From the NCBI RefSeq assembly GCF_030063135.1, contig NZ_JASISO010000011.1, positions 1 through 64,000 of the forward strand: DNA of 64,000 bases, given 5' to 3'. Source of the DNA: Streptomyces sp. G-G2. GTDB lineage: Bacteria; Actinomycetota; Actinomycetes; Streptomycetales; Streptomycetaceae. Every line of letters starts with the position of its first letter. The stretch's first letter is position 1. Shown here piece by piece: positions 49,431 through 58,775 of this stretch. A program made the position numbers and the translations under genes. The notes under the pieces are model-generated. The model had not been told where the DNA came from. It made no database searches and saw only the letters and a list, made by a program, of their open reading frames with translations.

Positions 49431-50950
49431 GTGCTGCGGACGAACCGGCGGGCGGCCCGCAGCGGTTGCTGATCGACGGCGCGTGGGTGGAGCCCGCGGG
49501 CGGCCACTACGAGGTGATCAACCCGGCGGACGAGTCGGTGGTCGGCCTGGCGCCCGAGGCCTCGCGCCAGCAGGTGCACGAGGCCGCCGCCGCGGCCCGG
49601 GACGCGTTCGCGACCTGGTCGCGGACCCGCCCCGAGGAGCGCGCGGCGATCTTGGACCGGGCCGCGGACATCATGGAGCGGGAGTACGAGCCGTGGGCCC
49701 GGCTGGCCCAGGCCGAGACGGGGGCGCCGACCGGGATCGCGCGCGGCATGCAGGTCGGCGTCGGGGTGGCCCGCTTCCGGCGGTACGCCCGGGGCGCGCT
49801 GGAACCGGTCGAGCGCGGGCTGCCCCCGCAGGTCACCGAAGCGGGGCCGATGGGCGCGGCCAGCGTCCTGGGCGCACTGGAGATCCGCCAGCCGGTGGGC
49901 GTGGTCACCTGCATCACCTCGTACAACAACCCGTGGGCCAACCCGGCGGGCAAGGTGGCCCCGGCGCTGGCCATGGGCAACACGGTGGTCGTCAAGCCCG
50001 CTCCGCAGGACCCGCTGTCGGTGTTCCGGATGGCGCGGGCCCTGCAGGAGGCGGGAGCGCCGCCCGGGGTGGTGAACGTGGTCAACGGCGCCTCGGTGGA
50101 GGTCGGCGAGGCCGCCGTGGACTCCCCGGACGTGGACATGGTCTCGTTCACCGGTTCGACGGGCGTCGGGCAGCGGATCGCGGAGGTCTGCGGCCGGAGC
50201 ATGAAGCGGCAGCTGATGGAGCTGGGCGGCAAGGGTGCGGCGGTCGTCTTCGACGACGCGGACCTCGACGCGGCCGTGCGGGGGATCGGTACGACCTTCT
50301 CCTTCTACAGCGGCCAGATCTGTACGGCCCCGACCCGGGTGATCGCGCAGCGCGGGATCTACGAGCGGCTGATCGAGAAGCTGACCGGCTATCTGGCGTT
50401 CATGAAGGTCGGCGATCCGGGGGAGCGCGGCACGGTGGTCGGCCCGGTGATCTCGGCGGCGCACCGGGACCGGGTGGAGTCCTACATCGAGCTGGGCCGG
50501 AAGGAGGGCGCGCGGATCGCCTTCGGCGGCGAGCGCCCGGTGGTGGGCCCGGGGCCGTCCGGTAAGGGCCCGTCCGGGAGGGGTCCGTCCGGAAAGGGCT
50601 TCTACGTGGCCCCCACCCTGCTCGTCGACTGTACGAACGACATGCGCGTGGTCCGGGAGGAGATCTTCGGACCGGTCGTCGTGGTGGTCCCCTTCGACGG
50701 GGACGAGGACGAGGCGGTGGCGCTGGCCAACGACAGCGACTTCGGCCTGCTGCACTACGTGTGGTCCGGGGACGTCGCGCGGGCCTTCCGGGTGGCGCGC
50801 CGGATGCGGGCGGGCGGTGTCGGGGTGAACACGATCGGCCGGAACATGGAGGCGCCGTTCGGCGGCTTCAAGCGCAGTGGGGTCGGGCGGGACGTGGGCT
50901 CGTACGCATTGCACGCCTACAGCGAGATCCAGTCCGTCGTGTGGGCGTGA
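49427..50950 (+). CDS. aldehyde dehydrogenase family protein
   Basis: A 507-aa NAD(P)-dependent aldehyde dehydrogenase. Cofactor-binding VVKPAPQDPLS, FTGSTGVG, catalytic Glu in MELGGKG (about 265) and catalytic Cys in GQICTAP (about 298) are present. The C-terminal EEIFGPVVVV and FGGFKRSGVGRD are also complete. A 16-residue insertion of GPSGKG/GPSGRG repeats (about 374-389) is unusual and lies in a surface loop. The start overlaps the deacylase stop by four bases, so the two are one operon. It should oxidise an aldehyde released in the pathway. Confidence 0.91.
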   Translation: MSAADEPAGGPQRLLIDGAWVEPAGGHYEVINPADESVVGLAPEASRQQVHEAAAAARDAFATWSRTRPEERAAILDRAADIMEREYEPWARLAQAETGAPTGIARGMQVGVGVARFRRYARGALEPVERGLPPQVTEAGPMGAASVLGALEIRQPVGVVTCITSYNNPWANPAGKVAPALAMGNTVVVKPAPQDPLSVFRMARALQEAGAPPGVVNVVNGASVEVGEAAVDSPDVDMVSFTGSTGVGQRIAEVCGRSMKRQLMELGGKGAAVVFDDADLDAAVRGIGTTFSFYSGQICTAPTRVIAQRGIYERLIEKLTGYLAFMKVGDPGERGTVVGPVISAAHRDRVESYIELGRKEGARIAFGGERPVVGPGPSGKGPSGRGPSGKGFYVAPTLLVDCTNDMRVVREEIFGPVVVVVPFDGDEDEAVALANDSDFGLLHYVWSGDVARAFRVARRMRAGGVGVNTIGRNMEAPFGGFKRSGVGRDVGSYALHAYSEIQSVVWA

Positions 50951-51181
50951 CCGAAAATTGAATGGGAAAGTTTAAAACCCGACAATTCGGCCATGCCTGC
51001 GGTTTCCGCATGGTGAAAGTGAACGTCCAGGCCCGCCGAAACAACGACCGGCGGGCCTGTGGGCCTTTCAATGGGGCGCACGTAGCCCGCCCAACCTCGT
51101 GATTCCAAGGTCCTTCCGGGATTTTCGATCCGGACTTATGTCCTCCGGATGTGGAAACCACACCGTCTAACGTCCCTTTAC
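50951..51181. other. AT-richer gene-free gap
   Basis: Between the aldehyde dehydrogenase gene and a small membrane-protein gene. The first 60 bases (with AAAATTGAATGGGAAAG) are much less GC-rich than the flanks and contain a hairpin (see terminator). Confidence 0.5.
51029..51058. terminator. hairpin terminator
   Basis: Perfect 10-bp arms (51029-51038, 51049-51058) around a 10-nt loop, between the aldehyde dehydrogenase operon and the next gene. Confidence 0.6.
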
Positions 51182-51432
51182 ATGACAGAGCTGGACGTTC
51201 GGCCTCGGGTCGGAGACACGGTAAGCGGCGTCGCGGACCCGGCCGCGGGCAGTGGCGCCGACGGCGTACGCGGCAAGGGCCTCGGCAAGGGCTCCGTGGG
51301 CCTTTCGTCATCGGCGTGGGCCTGCTGCTCCTCGGCCTGGTCATCATGCGGGTCACCGAACGCCGCAACCCCGCCTTCTTCCGCGGCCGGGTCCTGACGA
51401 AGTCCACCCCGTCCCTGGTGGCCAACGACTGA
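51182..51432 (+). pseudogene. small single-helix membrane protein, frameshifted
   Basis: The ATG at 51182 starts an acidic N-terminal part (MTELDVRPRVGDTVSG). After about residue 39 the membrane helix (FVIGVGLLLLGLVIMRV) and the basic tail are only in another frame; one base is missing in the G/C run near 51298-51303. Restored, it would be about 83 aa. Either a real pseudogene or a sequencing error, as for the RHS gene. Function unknown. Confidence 0.6.
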
Positions 51433-51625
51433 CCCTCCCCCACCGCTCCCCACACCGACCGCCCCCGCTCCGTCATCCCGTCGGCCCCGGCCCGCTCCCC
51501 GGCGTCCGGGGCCGACGGCGTCGTACGGGACGGCCCCCGCGGTGCGAAAGGGCCGGGACCGCTCGATTCGCGGAACGCCCGCGGGTTGGTGGTGACCCGG
51601 GGGCTCCGGGGTCGTTGGGCCACGC

Positions 51626-51925
51626 ATGAACGCCATGAAGCGCACCCTCGCCGCCCTGGTTCTCTCCGGCGGCGCCGCCATCGCCCTCACCCCGGGCCTC
51701 GCCCAAGCCGCCGACCAGACGCCGTCGGGGCCGCCGATCACCGCGCGGCTCGGCGACATCGTCGACCACCCGAGCGGGGCGGTCAAGGACGCCAAGACCG
51801 CCGTGGGCGTCGCCGCCGGAGCCGCCAACACCTCCGCCCACGCCACGGACAGCTCCCTCGTCGGCACCGGCACCGCGCTGGAGACCGGACTGCCGAAGGC
51901 ACCGAAGGTGGGAACCAAAGGCTGA
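51626..51925 (+). CDS. small secreted hypothetical protein
   Basis: A 99-aa exported protein with a clear signal peptide (KRTLAALVLSGGAAIALTPGLAQA, cleavage after AQA). The mature part is about 70 residues, Ala/Gly/Thr-rich, with GDIVDHPSGAVKDAKTA and no cysteines. Starts at 51626 or 51635 (MKRT). Resembles small cell-wall-associated Streptomyces proteins, but not a recognised family. Confidence 0.6.
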   Translation: MNAMKRTLAALVLSGGAAIALTPGLAQAADQTPSGPPITARLGDIVDHPSGAVKDAKTAVGVAAGAANTSAHATDSSLVGTGTALETGLPKAPKVGTKG

Positions 51926-52009
51926 GCCGGTCCCCCGGCTCCGCGGGTGACCGGCGCCACGGAGATCGCCCGCGCCGTCGCGACCCGCGAGGTGCCGTGC
52001 CGGGCGCCG

Positions 52010-52037
52010 CGACCCGGTGCACCTTTCCGGTCACGGC
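52010..52037 (-). repeat. 28-bp dispersed repeat, copy B
   Basis: Inverted relative to 44100-44127, one mismatch. It lies in the 241-bp gap 51926-52166, which holds no gene. Confidence 0.7.
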
Positions 52038-52166
52038 ACTGGGCCGCGTACGAGGGCGTCGCGGTCACCACCCCGGGCCGCGGCGGAGCCGCCTCCGCGG
52101 CCGTGCGCGCGGTCGCCGTCGTGGACCGGGTCCGGGCCCGGGACGGGGCCTGCCCGAGGGTCGCGG

Positions 52167-52720
52167 TCATGCCGAGGTCACGCCCGCGTGGGCACGGCGC
52201 AGCGACGGCGCCCCGGCCTCCTCGACCACCGCCCGGGCGAAGTCCCCCGGGGTGATCCGGGCCTCGGCGTCCGCCGGGGCCAGGACGTACCCGCCCGCCC
52301 CCGGGCCCGTGTGGTCGAAGTCCCCCGACGGACTCAGCACCAGCCAGTCCAGCGCCTCCGGCGCGGCCGCCCGCAGCGCCTCGGTCCCGGCGCCGTGGGC
52401 GACGTAGAACTCCCGCCACTCCTGCGGATACCCCGGGGAGTCCATCAGCAGCGCCCCGGTCGCGGTGGGCAGTACGGACGCCAGCCCGACCGCGACCAGC
52501 CGCCGCACCCCCGCGGCCGGCAGCCCCTCCGCGAGGGCGCGGGCGACCGCCGGGAAGAACTCACCGGGCACGGAAGCCCGGTCGAAGACCGGGACGACCG
52601 CCGCGTCGTGCCCCGCCGCGAGCCGCGCCACGGCCGCCGGATCCGTCACCGAGCCGTCACCCCGGCCCGCCTCGGTGACGGTGTGACACCGCGCCCTCAG
52701 GGCGAACGGACCACGGACGA
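52167..52720 (-). pseudogene. 5'-truncated NAD(P)-binding (NmrA/SDR-like) gene
   Basis: About 160 codons correspond to the last two-thirds of an atypical SDR/NmrA protein: VTDPAAVARLAAGHDA, ALAEGLPAAGVRRLVAVG, LDWLVLSPSGDF and a C-terminal ITPGDFARAVVEE. The N-terminal TGxxGxxG nucleotide loop is absent; upstream in the same frame only a degraded RCHTVTEAGRGDGSV remains. A GTG at 52649 could still start a 160-aa product, but without the cofactor loop it is unlikely to be active. Confidence 0.7.
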
Positions 52721-52783
52721 CAGGCGCGCAGCCAGATCGCCACACGGTCGTGGACAGATCGCTACACGTTCGCGGCCGGTTCG

Positions 52784-53221
52784 CTACTCGGTCGCGGCCG
52801 GTTCGGCGGGGAGCGGCTTGATGAAGTAGATGTCCTCGTGCGGGGACGGGATGCCGGGGATGCGGGCCGTCTCGCGATAGCCGTGGGCGACGTAGAAGGC
52901 GGGGGCCTGGAAGCTGTACGTCGACACCGTGATCGTGCGGCAGCCACGGCGGCCGGCCTCGGCCTCGGCGGCGGCGAGGAGTCTGCCGCCCCAGCCCTCC
53001 TGGCGGTGCGCCCCGTCGACCCACAGGAGTTCGATGCCCGCGCAGTCGCCCCAGGTCCATGCGGTCAGCCCGCCGACGATGGTGGCGTCCGGGGCGTTGA
53101 CCCGGACCGTGAACCCGCCGCGCTCGTGCCCCCCGGCCGCCCGGGAGTTGAAGGCCGTCAGCTCTTCGTCGAGGCGGTCCTCCAGTTCGGCGTCGGGGCC
53201 GTTGATGTGGAGACTCGTCAT
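52784..53221 (-). CDS. GNAT family N-acetyltransferase
   Basis: A 145-aa GNAT protein. The acetyl-CoA pyrophosphate loop is read as HRQEGWGGRLLAAAEAEA (about 73-90), with a preceding beta-bulge strand GIELLWVDG and the closing FYVAHGYRETARIPG. Substrate unknown. It is divergent from the MerR/clamp fusion gene, with only 70 bp between, so the MerR operator may also affect it. Confidence 0.87.
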   Translation of the reverse strand: MTSLHINGPDAELEDRLDEELTAFNSRAAGGHERGGFTVRVNAPDATIVGGLTAWTWGDCAGIELLWVDGAHRQEGWGGRLLAAAEAEAGRRGCRTITVSTYSFQAPAFYVAHGYRETARIPGIPSPHEDIYFIKPLPAEPAATE

Positions 53222-53241
53222 GCACCCAGTGTGCGGGCCGC

Positions 53242-53272
53242 TTGACCCTCGACCTGGTGCAGGTCCCAGAGT
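53242..53272 (+). promoter_or_regulatory. MerR-type promoter with 19-bp spacer and internal dyad
   Basis: TTGACC (53242-53247) and a weak CAGAGT -10 (53267-53272) are 19 bp apart, the overlong spacing that MerR regulators untwist. The spacer carries the perfect dyad GACCTGGTGCAGGTC (53251-53265). It lies just upstream of the MerR/clamp gene, so it is probably autoregulatory. Confidence 0.7.
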
Positions 53273-53291
53273 CGTGGACGTGGAGAGCGAG

Positions 53292-54299
53292 ATGCGCAGC
53301 ATTGGCGAGATGGGCCGGGACAGCGGACTGGGCGTGAGCGCGCTCCGGTTCTACGACCGGACGGGCGTGCTGGTGCCCGCCCGGGTGGATCCGGTGACCG
53401 GATACCGGTGGTACGGGCCCGAGCAGCTCGGCGAGGCCCGGCTGCTGGCCCGGCTGCGCCGGGCCGGGATGCCGCTCGCGGACATCCGGCTCGTGCTGGC
53501 GGGCTGGTCCGGTGGCGACACCGGCCTGGTACCCCGCCTGCTCGACGGCCACTTGAGGCGGCTGGAGAGCGGTCTGGCCGATGCGCGCGCCGAGTTCTCC
53601 ACGGTACGAGCCCTACTCGCACACGAGGAGACCCCCATGACCACCACCGCCCGACTGACCCTGCCCGCCGAAGAGATCGCGGCCGCGCTGGACGCCGTAC
53701 GGTACGCCGCCGGGAGCGACCCCGAACTGCCGATGCTCGGCGGCGTCCACTTCGACATCGAAGGGGAAGACCTGCACGTCGTCGCCACCGACCGCTACCG
53801 GATGGCCATCGCCCGTACGACGACCAGCGGCCACGGCGGCGAGCGCCTGCAGGTGACCGTGCCCTCACCCCTCGTGGACGCGATGCGCGCCCTGCTCACG
53901 GACGGCTCCGCCCACCTCACCGTCGACGGCGACCGGGTGGAACTGGAGACCCAGGGCCACCAGCTCGCCGGCCGGGGCCTCGGCGAGCCGTTCCCCGACT
54001 ACCGCCGCCTGATCCGGCTGCCCGAAGGCCGCCGCATCCCCCTCGACGTCCCCGCCCTGCGCGAGGCCCTGACCGGAGCGGAAGGGGTGTGCGTGCTGGT
54101 CCTGACGGACACCGTGACCGTCGGCGACGACCAGTCCGCCGGCGAACGCGTGGGCGTGAACCCCGAGTTCCTCCTGGACGCCCTCACCGCCGACCACCTG
54201 CTCCTGGAGTACGTCGGCCCGAAGGCCCCCCTCGTGGTCCTGAACCCCGACGACGGGGACGCCTTCTCCCTCCTGATGCCGGTCAGCCTGACCCCTTGA
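53292..54299 (+). CDS. MerR regulator fused to a DNA polymerase III beta-clamp-like domain
   Basis: A 335-aa fusion. Residues 1-115 are a MerR DNA-binding domain (RSIGEMGRDSGLGVSALRFYDRTGVLVPARVDPVTGYRWYG) and its coiled coil. From about 117 (TTTARLTLPAEEIAAALDAV) the protein resembles two of the three DnaN clamp modules: HVVATDRYRMAIART, PFPDYRRLIRLPEG, NPEFLLDAL and a C-terminal FSLLMPVSL, like the terminal LMPV/MR-L of real clamps. The clamp part might sense small molecules or bind replication proteins. Starts at ATG 53292 or GTG 53280/53274. Its own MerR-type promoter is just upstream. Confidence 0.82.
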   Translation: MRSIGEMGRDSGLGVSALRFYDRTGVLVPARVDPVTGYRWYGPEQLGEARLLARLRRAGMPLADIRLVLAGWSGGDTGLVPRLLDGHLRRLESGLADARAEFSTVRALLAHEETPMTTTARLTLPAEEIAAALDAVRYAAGSDPELPMLGGVHFDIEGEDLHVVATDRYRMAIARTTTSGHGGERLQVTVPSPLVDAMRALLTDGSAHLTVDGDRVELETQGHQLAGRGLGEPFPDYRRLIRLPEGRRIPLDVPALREALTGAEGVCVLVLTDTVTVGDDQSAGERVGVNPEFLLDALTADHLLLEYVGPKAPLVVLNPDDGDAFSLLMPVSLTP

Positions 54300-54407
54300 G
54301 GCCCCGGGGCCGGGGGCCGGGGTCCGGGTCCGGGGGCCCGCCCCGCGGAAGCTCGTGCGAACCCCACGAACGAGGCCCAGGCTGCCGGAGCGAGGGTGAC
54401 ACCGCGG

Positions 54408-54443
54408 CCCCCGGCGGCCACCGAAGACGAGGGCCGCCGGGGG
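54408..54443 (-). terminator. intrinsic terminator of the DsbA-like gene
   Basis: Perfect 12-bp GC stem (54408-54419, 54432-54443) with a 12-nt loop, directly beyond the stop at 54447. Also placed to stop MerR/clamp transcripts. Confidence 0.8.
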
Positions 54444-54446
54444 CGG

Positions 54447-55277
54447 TCACTTCTTCAGGTTGTCCGCTACCAGTCGCTTGAACGACTCCGGGGCGATCGA
54501 GTCGATGCCCTTGCCGGACAGCACGTTGACCCGCTTGCCGTTGATCTCGATGTCCGGCGTGCCGGTCTTGCCGCTCTCGTGGAAGGCCTTCGAGACCTTG
54601 TCGACCCACGGCATGTAGGTCAGCTCCTTGACCGACTGGTTGAACGCCGGGGTGCGCAGCCCCGGCACCTGGTCCGCGAGGTCCAGGAGGGTGGCCGTGG
54701 AGCCGAAGGTGTCGTCGGTCTCCTTCGCCGGGTGGTTCTTGTAGAGCACCTGGAGGTAGTCCATGAACCTCTCGGGGCTCTCGTTGACCGCCGCTCCCAG
54801 GGCGTTCAGGGCGCGCTTGGAGCCCTTGCCGCCGAACGAGCCGTCCAGGAAGGTCGCGAAGTGGTAGTCGACCCGGTAGGTGCCCGCGTCCGCCTGCTCC
54901 TTGAGGGTCGGGCCGAGGCCGGTCTCCACCCCCGCGCAGAACGGGCAGCGCGGGTCGATCCAGATGCTGACGACGTCCTTCGCGTCGGCCTTGCCGTACG
55001 GGACGACGACGCCGTCCGTGCCGGAGGTGTGGGCGGGCCGGACGAACGGCTTGCCCACAGAATCCGAGGAGGCACCCGCATCACCCGCACCACCCGGAAT
55101 ACCCGGCTTCGAGGCGTAGATGCCGATTCCCGCCGCGAGGGCGAGCACGGCGGCCAGCGCACCGCCGACCAGCAGGCGGCCGCGCAGTGTCGCCTTGCGG
55201 GCGGCGGCTTCGCGCTCGGTGCGCAGCCGCGCCCGGGCCTCGCGGCTCTGCTGGTCCCTCTTGGTGCTCGTGGCCAT
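54447..55277 (-). CDS. membrane-anchored DsbA-family thiol oxidoreductase
   Basis: A 276-aa protein with a charged cytoplasmic N-terminus, one membrane helix (about 34-54) and an external thioredoxin-fold domain carrying CPFC (111-114) after IWIDPR. The later GTPDIEINGKRV holds the cis-Pro loop. It should oxidise or isomerise disulphides of exported proteins. The architecture is the usual one for actinobacterial DsbA/DsbG-like proteins with an RTEREAAARKATLR arm. Monocistronic with its own terminator. Confidence 0.88.
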   Translation of the reverse strand: MATSTKRDQQSREARARLRTEREAAARKATLRGRLLVGGALAAVLALAAGIGIYASKPGIPGGAGDAGASSDSVGKPFVRPAHTSGTDGVVVPYGKADAKDVVSIWIDPRCPFCAGVETGLGPTLKEQADAGTYRVDYHFATFLDGSFGGKGSKRALNALGAAVNESPERFMDYLQVLYKNHPAKETDDTFGSTATLLDLADQVPGLRTPAFNQSVKELTYMPWVDKVSKAFHESGKTGTPDIEINGKRVNVLSGKGIDSIAPESFKRLVADNLKK

Positions 55278-55516
55278 GGAGACAGCCTAGGGAGCAGAGC
55301 CCGTACAAACATGGGCCTTTAGGACTTTTCCGTACAGGTCTTAGGACCTTCGTTCGGAGTTGAACGAGGTTCCGGTGAAGACGAGGCGAATGGTGTGTCA
55401 CATAAGCGTGGGGGGACGGCGAGTCGCCCGCGAATACCTGATAGACAGTGAATATTCATGGCTCGTCCGGCCGCGCACTCACATGTCCACGGCTGCCTTG
55501 GGGGGATTGCCGCACT

Positions 55517-57241
55517 GTGAAGCCTCTTCACCGTCACCTTGTCAGTACCTCGCGCAAAGTCCTGTGCACCGCCGCTCTCGCGGCGAGTCTGACCACGGCG
55601 GCGGTCGTCACGACCGCGCCGACGGCCGACGCCGGTGAGGCGGAGCCGGGACCGGACAGCCCGCAGGCCAACGACCGGGGCAACGCGCGCCTGGACCTGC
55701 CCGACCTGGTGGCCGACCCGCCGCCGGCCGGTGCGGGGTCGCCGGAGGGTGCCAGCGGGATACCCGCGACCGCCCTCGACGCCTACCGCCGGGCCGAGCT
55801 GTCGGTCGCGGCCGCGCTGCCCAACTGCAAGCTGCCCTGGCAGCTCTTGGCGGGCATCGGCCGGATCGAGTCCGTCCACGCCTCCGGCTACGGGCTCAAG
55901 GGCGACGGGTCCACGGAGAAGCCGATCCGGGGACCGCGCCTGGACGGCAACGGCTTCGCCCTGATCAAGGACACCGACAAGGGCGAGTGGGACGGGGACC
56001 AGGAGTACGACCGGGCCGTCGGCCCGCTCCAGTTCATCCCCGAGACCTGGAAGACCTGGGGCGCCGACGGCAGCGGCGACGGCAAGCGGGACCCGAACAA
56101 CATCTACGACGCCGCGCTCGGCGCCGGGCTCTACCTCTGCGCGGGTGACCGGGACCTCTCCAAGCCCGCGGACCTGGACAAGGCGATCCTGAGCTACAAC
56201 AGCTCCCGCGAGTACGTGAATTCCGTGCTCGGCTGGATGCGCCAGTACCAGGCCGGGGTCGCCGACGTGCCGAACCCGGCCGCCGGGAACTACCCGACCC
56301 CGCCCCCCGGCTCGCCGCCCACCCCGCCGCCGCCCGCCCCGCCGCTGACCCCGCGGCCTCCGGCGACCCCGGCGAAGCCGCCGACCACGCCGCCCACGAA
56401 GCCGCCGACCAAGCCCACCGAGCCGACCAAGCCGTCGGTCCCGCCCGCTTCGGTGGACGGGCTGACGGCGCTCGGCGAGCCGAAGATCACGGCCGAGGCC
56501 GGTTCCGTCTTCGCCACCGCCCCGAAGGTCAAGGCGGTCCTCAGCGACGGCAAGCCCGCCGAGGGCGAGACGGTGGTCTTCGAGATCGCCGACGACGACA
56601 CCTCCGGCACGGTCTTCGCCGGGGCCAAGCGCTACGTCGTGGTCCGGACCGACAAGGGCGGCGTCGCCACCGCCCCCGCCCTCACGGCGGGTGACAAGGC
56701 GGGCGCGAAGAACGGCGCCTTCACCCTGCGGGCCACGCTCTACGGCACCCGCGAGTTCACGGTGAAGTTCACCGCAACGGTCACTCCGAAGCCCGCTCCC
56801 GTCGTGGACGCGCTGGCCCGTACCACCACCAAGCCGCTCACCGCGGTCGCCGGCTCCAGCTTCGTGGGCGTGGAGGTCAAGGCCACCGCCAAGGACGCAC
56901 CCGTCGCGGGGACGAAGATCACGGCGGCCCTGGTCGAGAAGGACGCGAAGGGCGCCTGGGTCCCGGTGGACCCGGCCGCGAAGACGCCGTTCTTCAAGGA
57001 CAAGGACGGCAAGCTCCTGCACACGGTGGCGCTGGCGCCGACCGGCGCCGACGGCGCGGTCGTGCTGCCGGACCTGTTCACCGCCTCGGCCCCGGGCGCG
57101 GACGCCGTCTCGGCCGCACCGGGGACGTACCACCTGCGCCTGGTCACCGAGAACGGCGTGGAGCTGATCCTGGACCTGATCGTCACGGCGGCCGCACCGG
57201 CTCCGGCGAATTCGGCGAACCCGACGGTCCCGGCCGCGTAA
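55517..57241 (+). CDS. secreted lytic transglycosylase with Pro/Thr-rich linker
   Basis: A 574-aa exported protein. A long signal peptide ends near ADAGE. The catalytic domain (about 85-245) has the lysozyme-like Glu in GIGRIESVHAS (about 118), AVGPLQFIPETWKTWG and the ILSYNSSREYVNSVLGWM end. A Pro/Thr linker rich in PTPPPGSPPTPPP and TKPPTKPTEPTKP follows, and then two Ig-like beta domains (about 305-570) for wall attachment. It should cleave peptidoglycan during growth or sporulation. GTG at 55517 is chosen; an upstream ATG at 55448 has no signal-sequence continuity. The 200-bp leader was checked for a c-di-AMP riboswitch and none was convincing. Confidence 0.85.
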   Translation: MKPLHRHLVSTSRKVLCTAALAASLTTAAVVTTAPTADAGEAEPGPDSPQANDRGNARLDLPDLVADPPPAGAGSPEGASGIPATALDAYRRAELSVAAALPNCKLPWQLLAGIGRIESVHASGYGLKGDGSTEKPIRGPRLDGNGFALIKDTDKGEWDGDQEYDRAVGPLQFIPETWKTWGADGSGDGKRDPNNIYDAALGAGLYLCAGDRDLSKPADLDKAILSYNSSREYVNSVLGWMRQYQAGVADVPNPAAGNYPTPPPGSPPTPPPPAPPLTPRPPATPAKPPTTPPTKPPTKPTEPTKPSVPPASVDGLTALGEPKITAEAGSVFATAPKVKAVLSDGKPAEGETVVFEIADDDTSGTVFAGAKRYVVVRTDKGGVATAPALTAGDKAGAKNGAFTLRATLYGTREFTVKFTATVTPKPAPVVDALARTTTKPLTAVAGSSFVGVEVKATAKDAPVAGTKITAALVEKDAKGAWVPVDPAAKTPFFKDKDGKLLHTVALAPTGADGAVVLPDLFTASAPGADAVSAAPGTYHLRLVTENGVELILDLIVTAAAPAPANSANPTVPAA

Positions 57242-57247
57242 GCACAC

Positions 57248-57288
57248 GAAGAGGGGGCCGGGACCCATCGGGTCCCGGCCCCCTCTTC
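57248..57288 (+). terminator. strong intrinsic terminator of the transglycosylase gene
   Basis: A perfect 19-bp stem (57248-57266 and 57270-57288) with an ATC loop, seven bases after the stop codon. Confidence 0.92.
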
Positions 57289-57316
57289 TCTTGTGCCCCC
57301 GTCGGGGCGAAAAGGC

Positions 57317-57360
57317 AGGAGCCCCGCCCTCTCCGCTCGCACGGAGGAGGCAGGGCTCCT
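57317..57360 (-). terminator. terminator of the cold-shock gene
   Basis: Imperfect stem with AGGAGCCC and GGGCTCCT tips and inner GCC/GGC pairs, 44 bp beyond the cold-shock stop on the minus strand. It is distinct from the transglycosylase terminator. Confidence 0.65.
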
Positions 57361-57403
57361 TGGGTACTGCATCTCCAACCCGCGATCGGGCTGGCCCAGG
57401 CGA

Positions 57404-57607
57404 CTAGGCCGGGGTGACGTTCTCCGCCTGCGGGCCCTTCGGACCCTGCGTGACGTCGAAGTTCACGAGCTGGTTCTCCTCAAGGGAGCGGAAACCAGCC
57501 GCGTTGATCGCGGAGTAGTGGACGAAGACATCCGGGCCGCCGCCGTCCTGGGCGATGAAGCCGAAGCCCTTTTCAGCGTTGAACCACTTCACGGTTCCGG
57601 TAGCCAT
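57404..57607 (-). CDS. cold-shock protein (CspA family)
   Basis: A 67-aa OB-fold nucleic-acid chaperone. RNP1 (KGFGFIAQ) and RNP2 (VFVHYSAI) are intact, and the N-terminus is [15 protein letters not shown] strong GGAGGG precedes the ATG at 57607. The leader from about 57844 to 57608 is gene-free and less GC-rich, as for other csp genes with long 5' UTRs. It is divergent from mqnA. Confidence 0.95.
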   Translation of the reverse strand: MATGTVKWFNAEKGFGFIAQDGGGPDVFVHYSAINAAGFRSLEENQLVNFDVTQGPKGPQAENVTPA

Positions 57608-57835
57608 GAGCCCTCCTATGGGCCAAAGGGTCGCCCTGCTCCAGAACCTGCTAAGAAGTCTGAAAACTACAAAAGCCTGCGGGTCACATGCTCCGCAGGC
57701 TTCGTACTGCAAGGGAAACCAAACTGCAACTTGCGTCGAGCCTAGCACGCAGACTGCGGGGTCGACCAGAGGGAAAGATCACGTCACCCGGACGTTTGAG
57801 ACCCGTCCGAAGGCTGACGGTCGGACGGGGGCTAG

Positions 57836-58693
<858 letters not shown>

Positions 58694-58775
58694 CGGCGGC
58701 CCGTGGGGGCGGCCCGCGGCGGCGCCTCGGTGACCCTGTGGCGGCTCCGTGGCGGCGGCGTCGGAGGGCCGGTCC

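Noticed and set aside
53292-54299. The clamp-like domain as the true DNA polymerase III beta subunit (dnaN)
   Set aside because: It has only two of three clamp modules and is fused to MerR, away from dnaA, so it is not the replicative clamp.
55318-55516. A c-di-AMP (ydaO-type) riboswitch in the transglycosylase leader
   Set aside because: The position is right for such switches in Streptomyces wall hydrolases, but the conserved pairing and core sequences could not be found by eye.
55319-57268. A 649-codon minus-strand open frame over the transglycosylase gene
   Set aside because: Antisense shadow; the + strand gene has signal peptide, catalytic domain and its own terminator.
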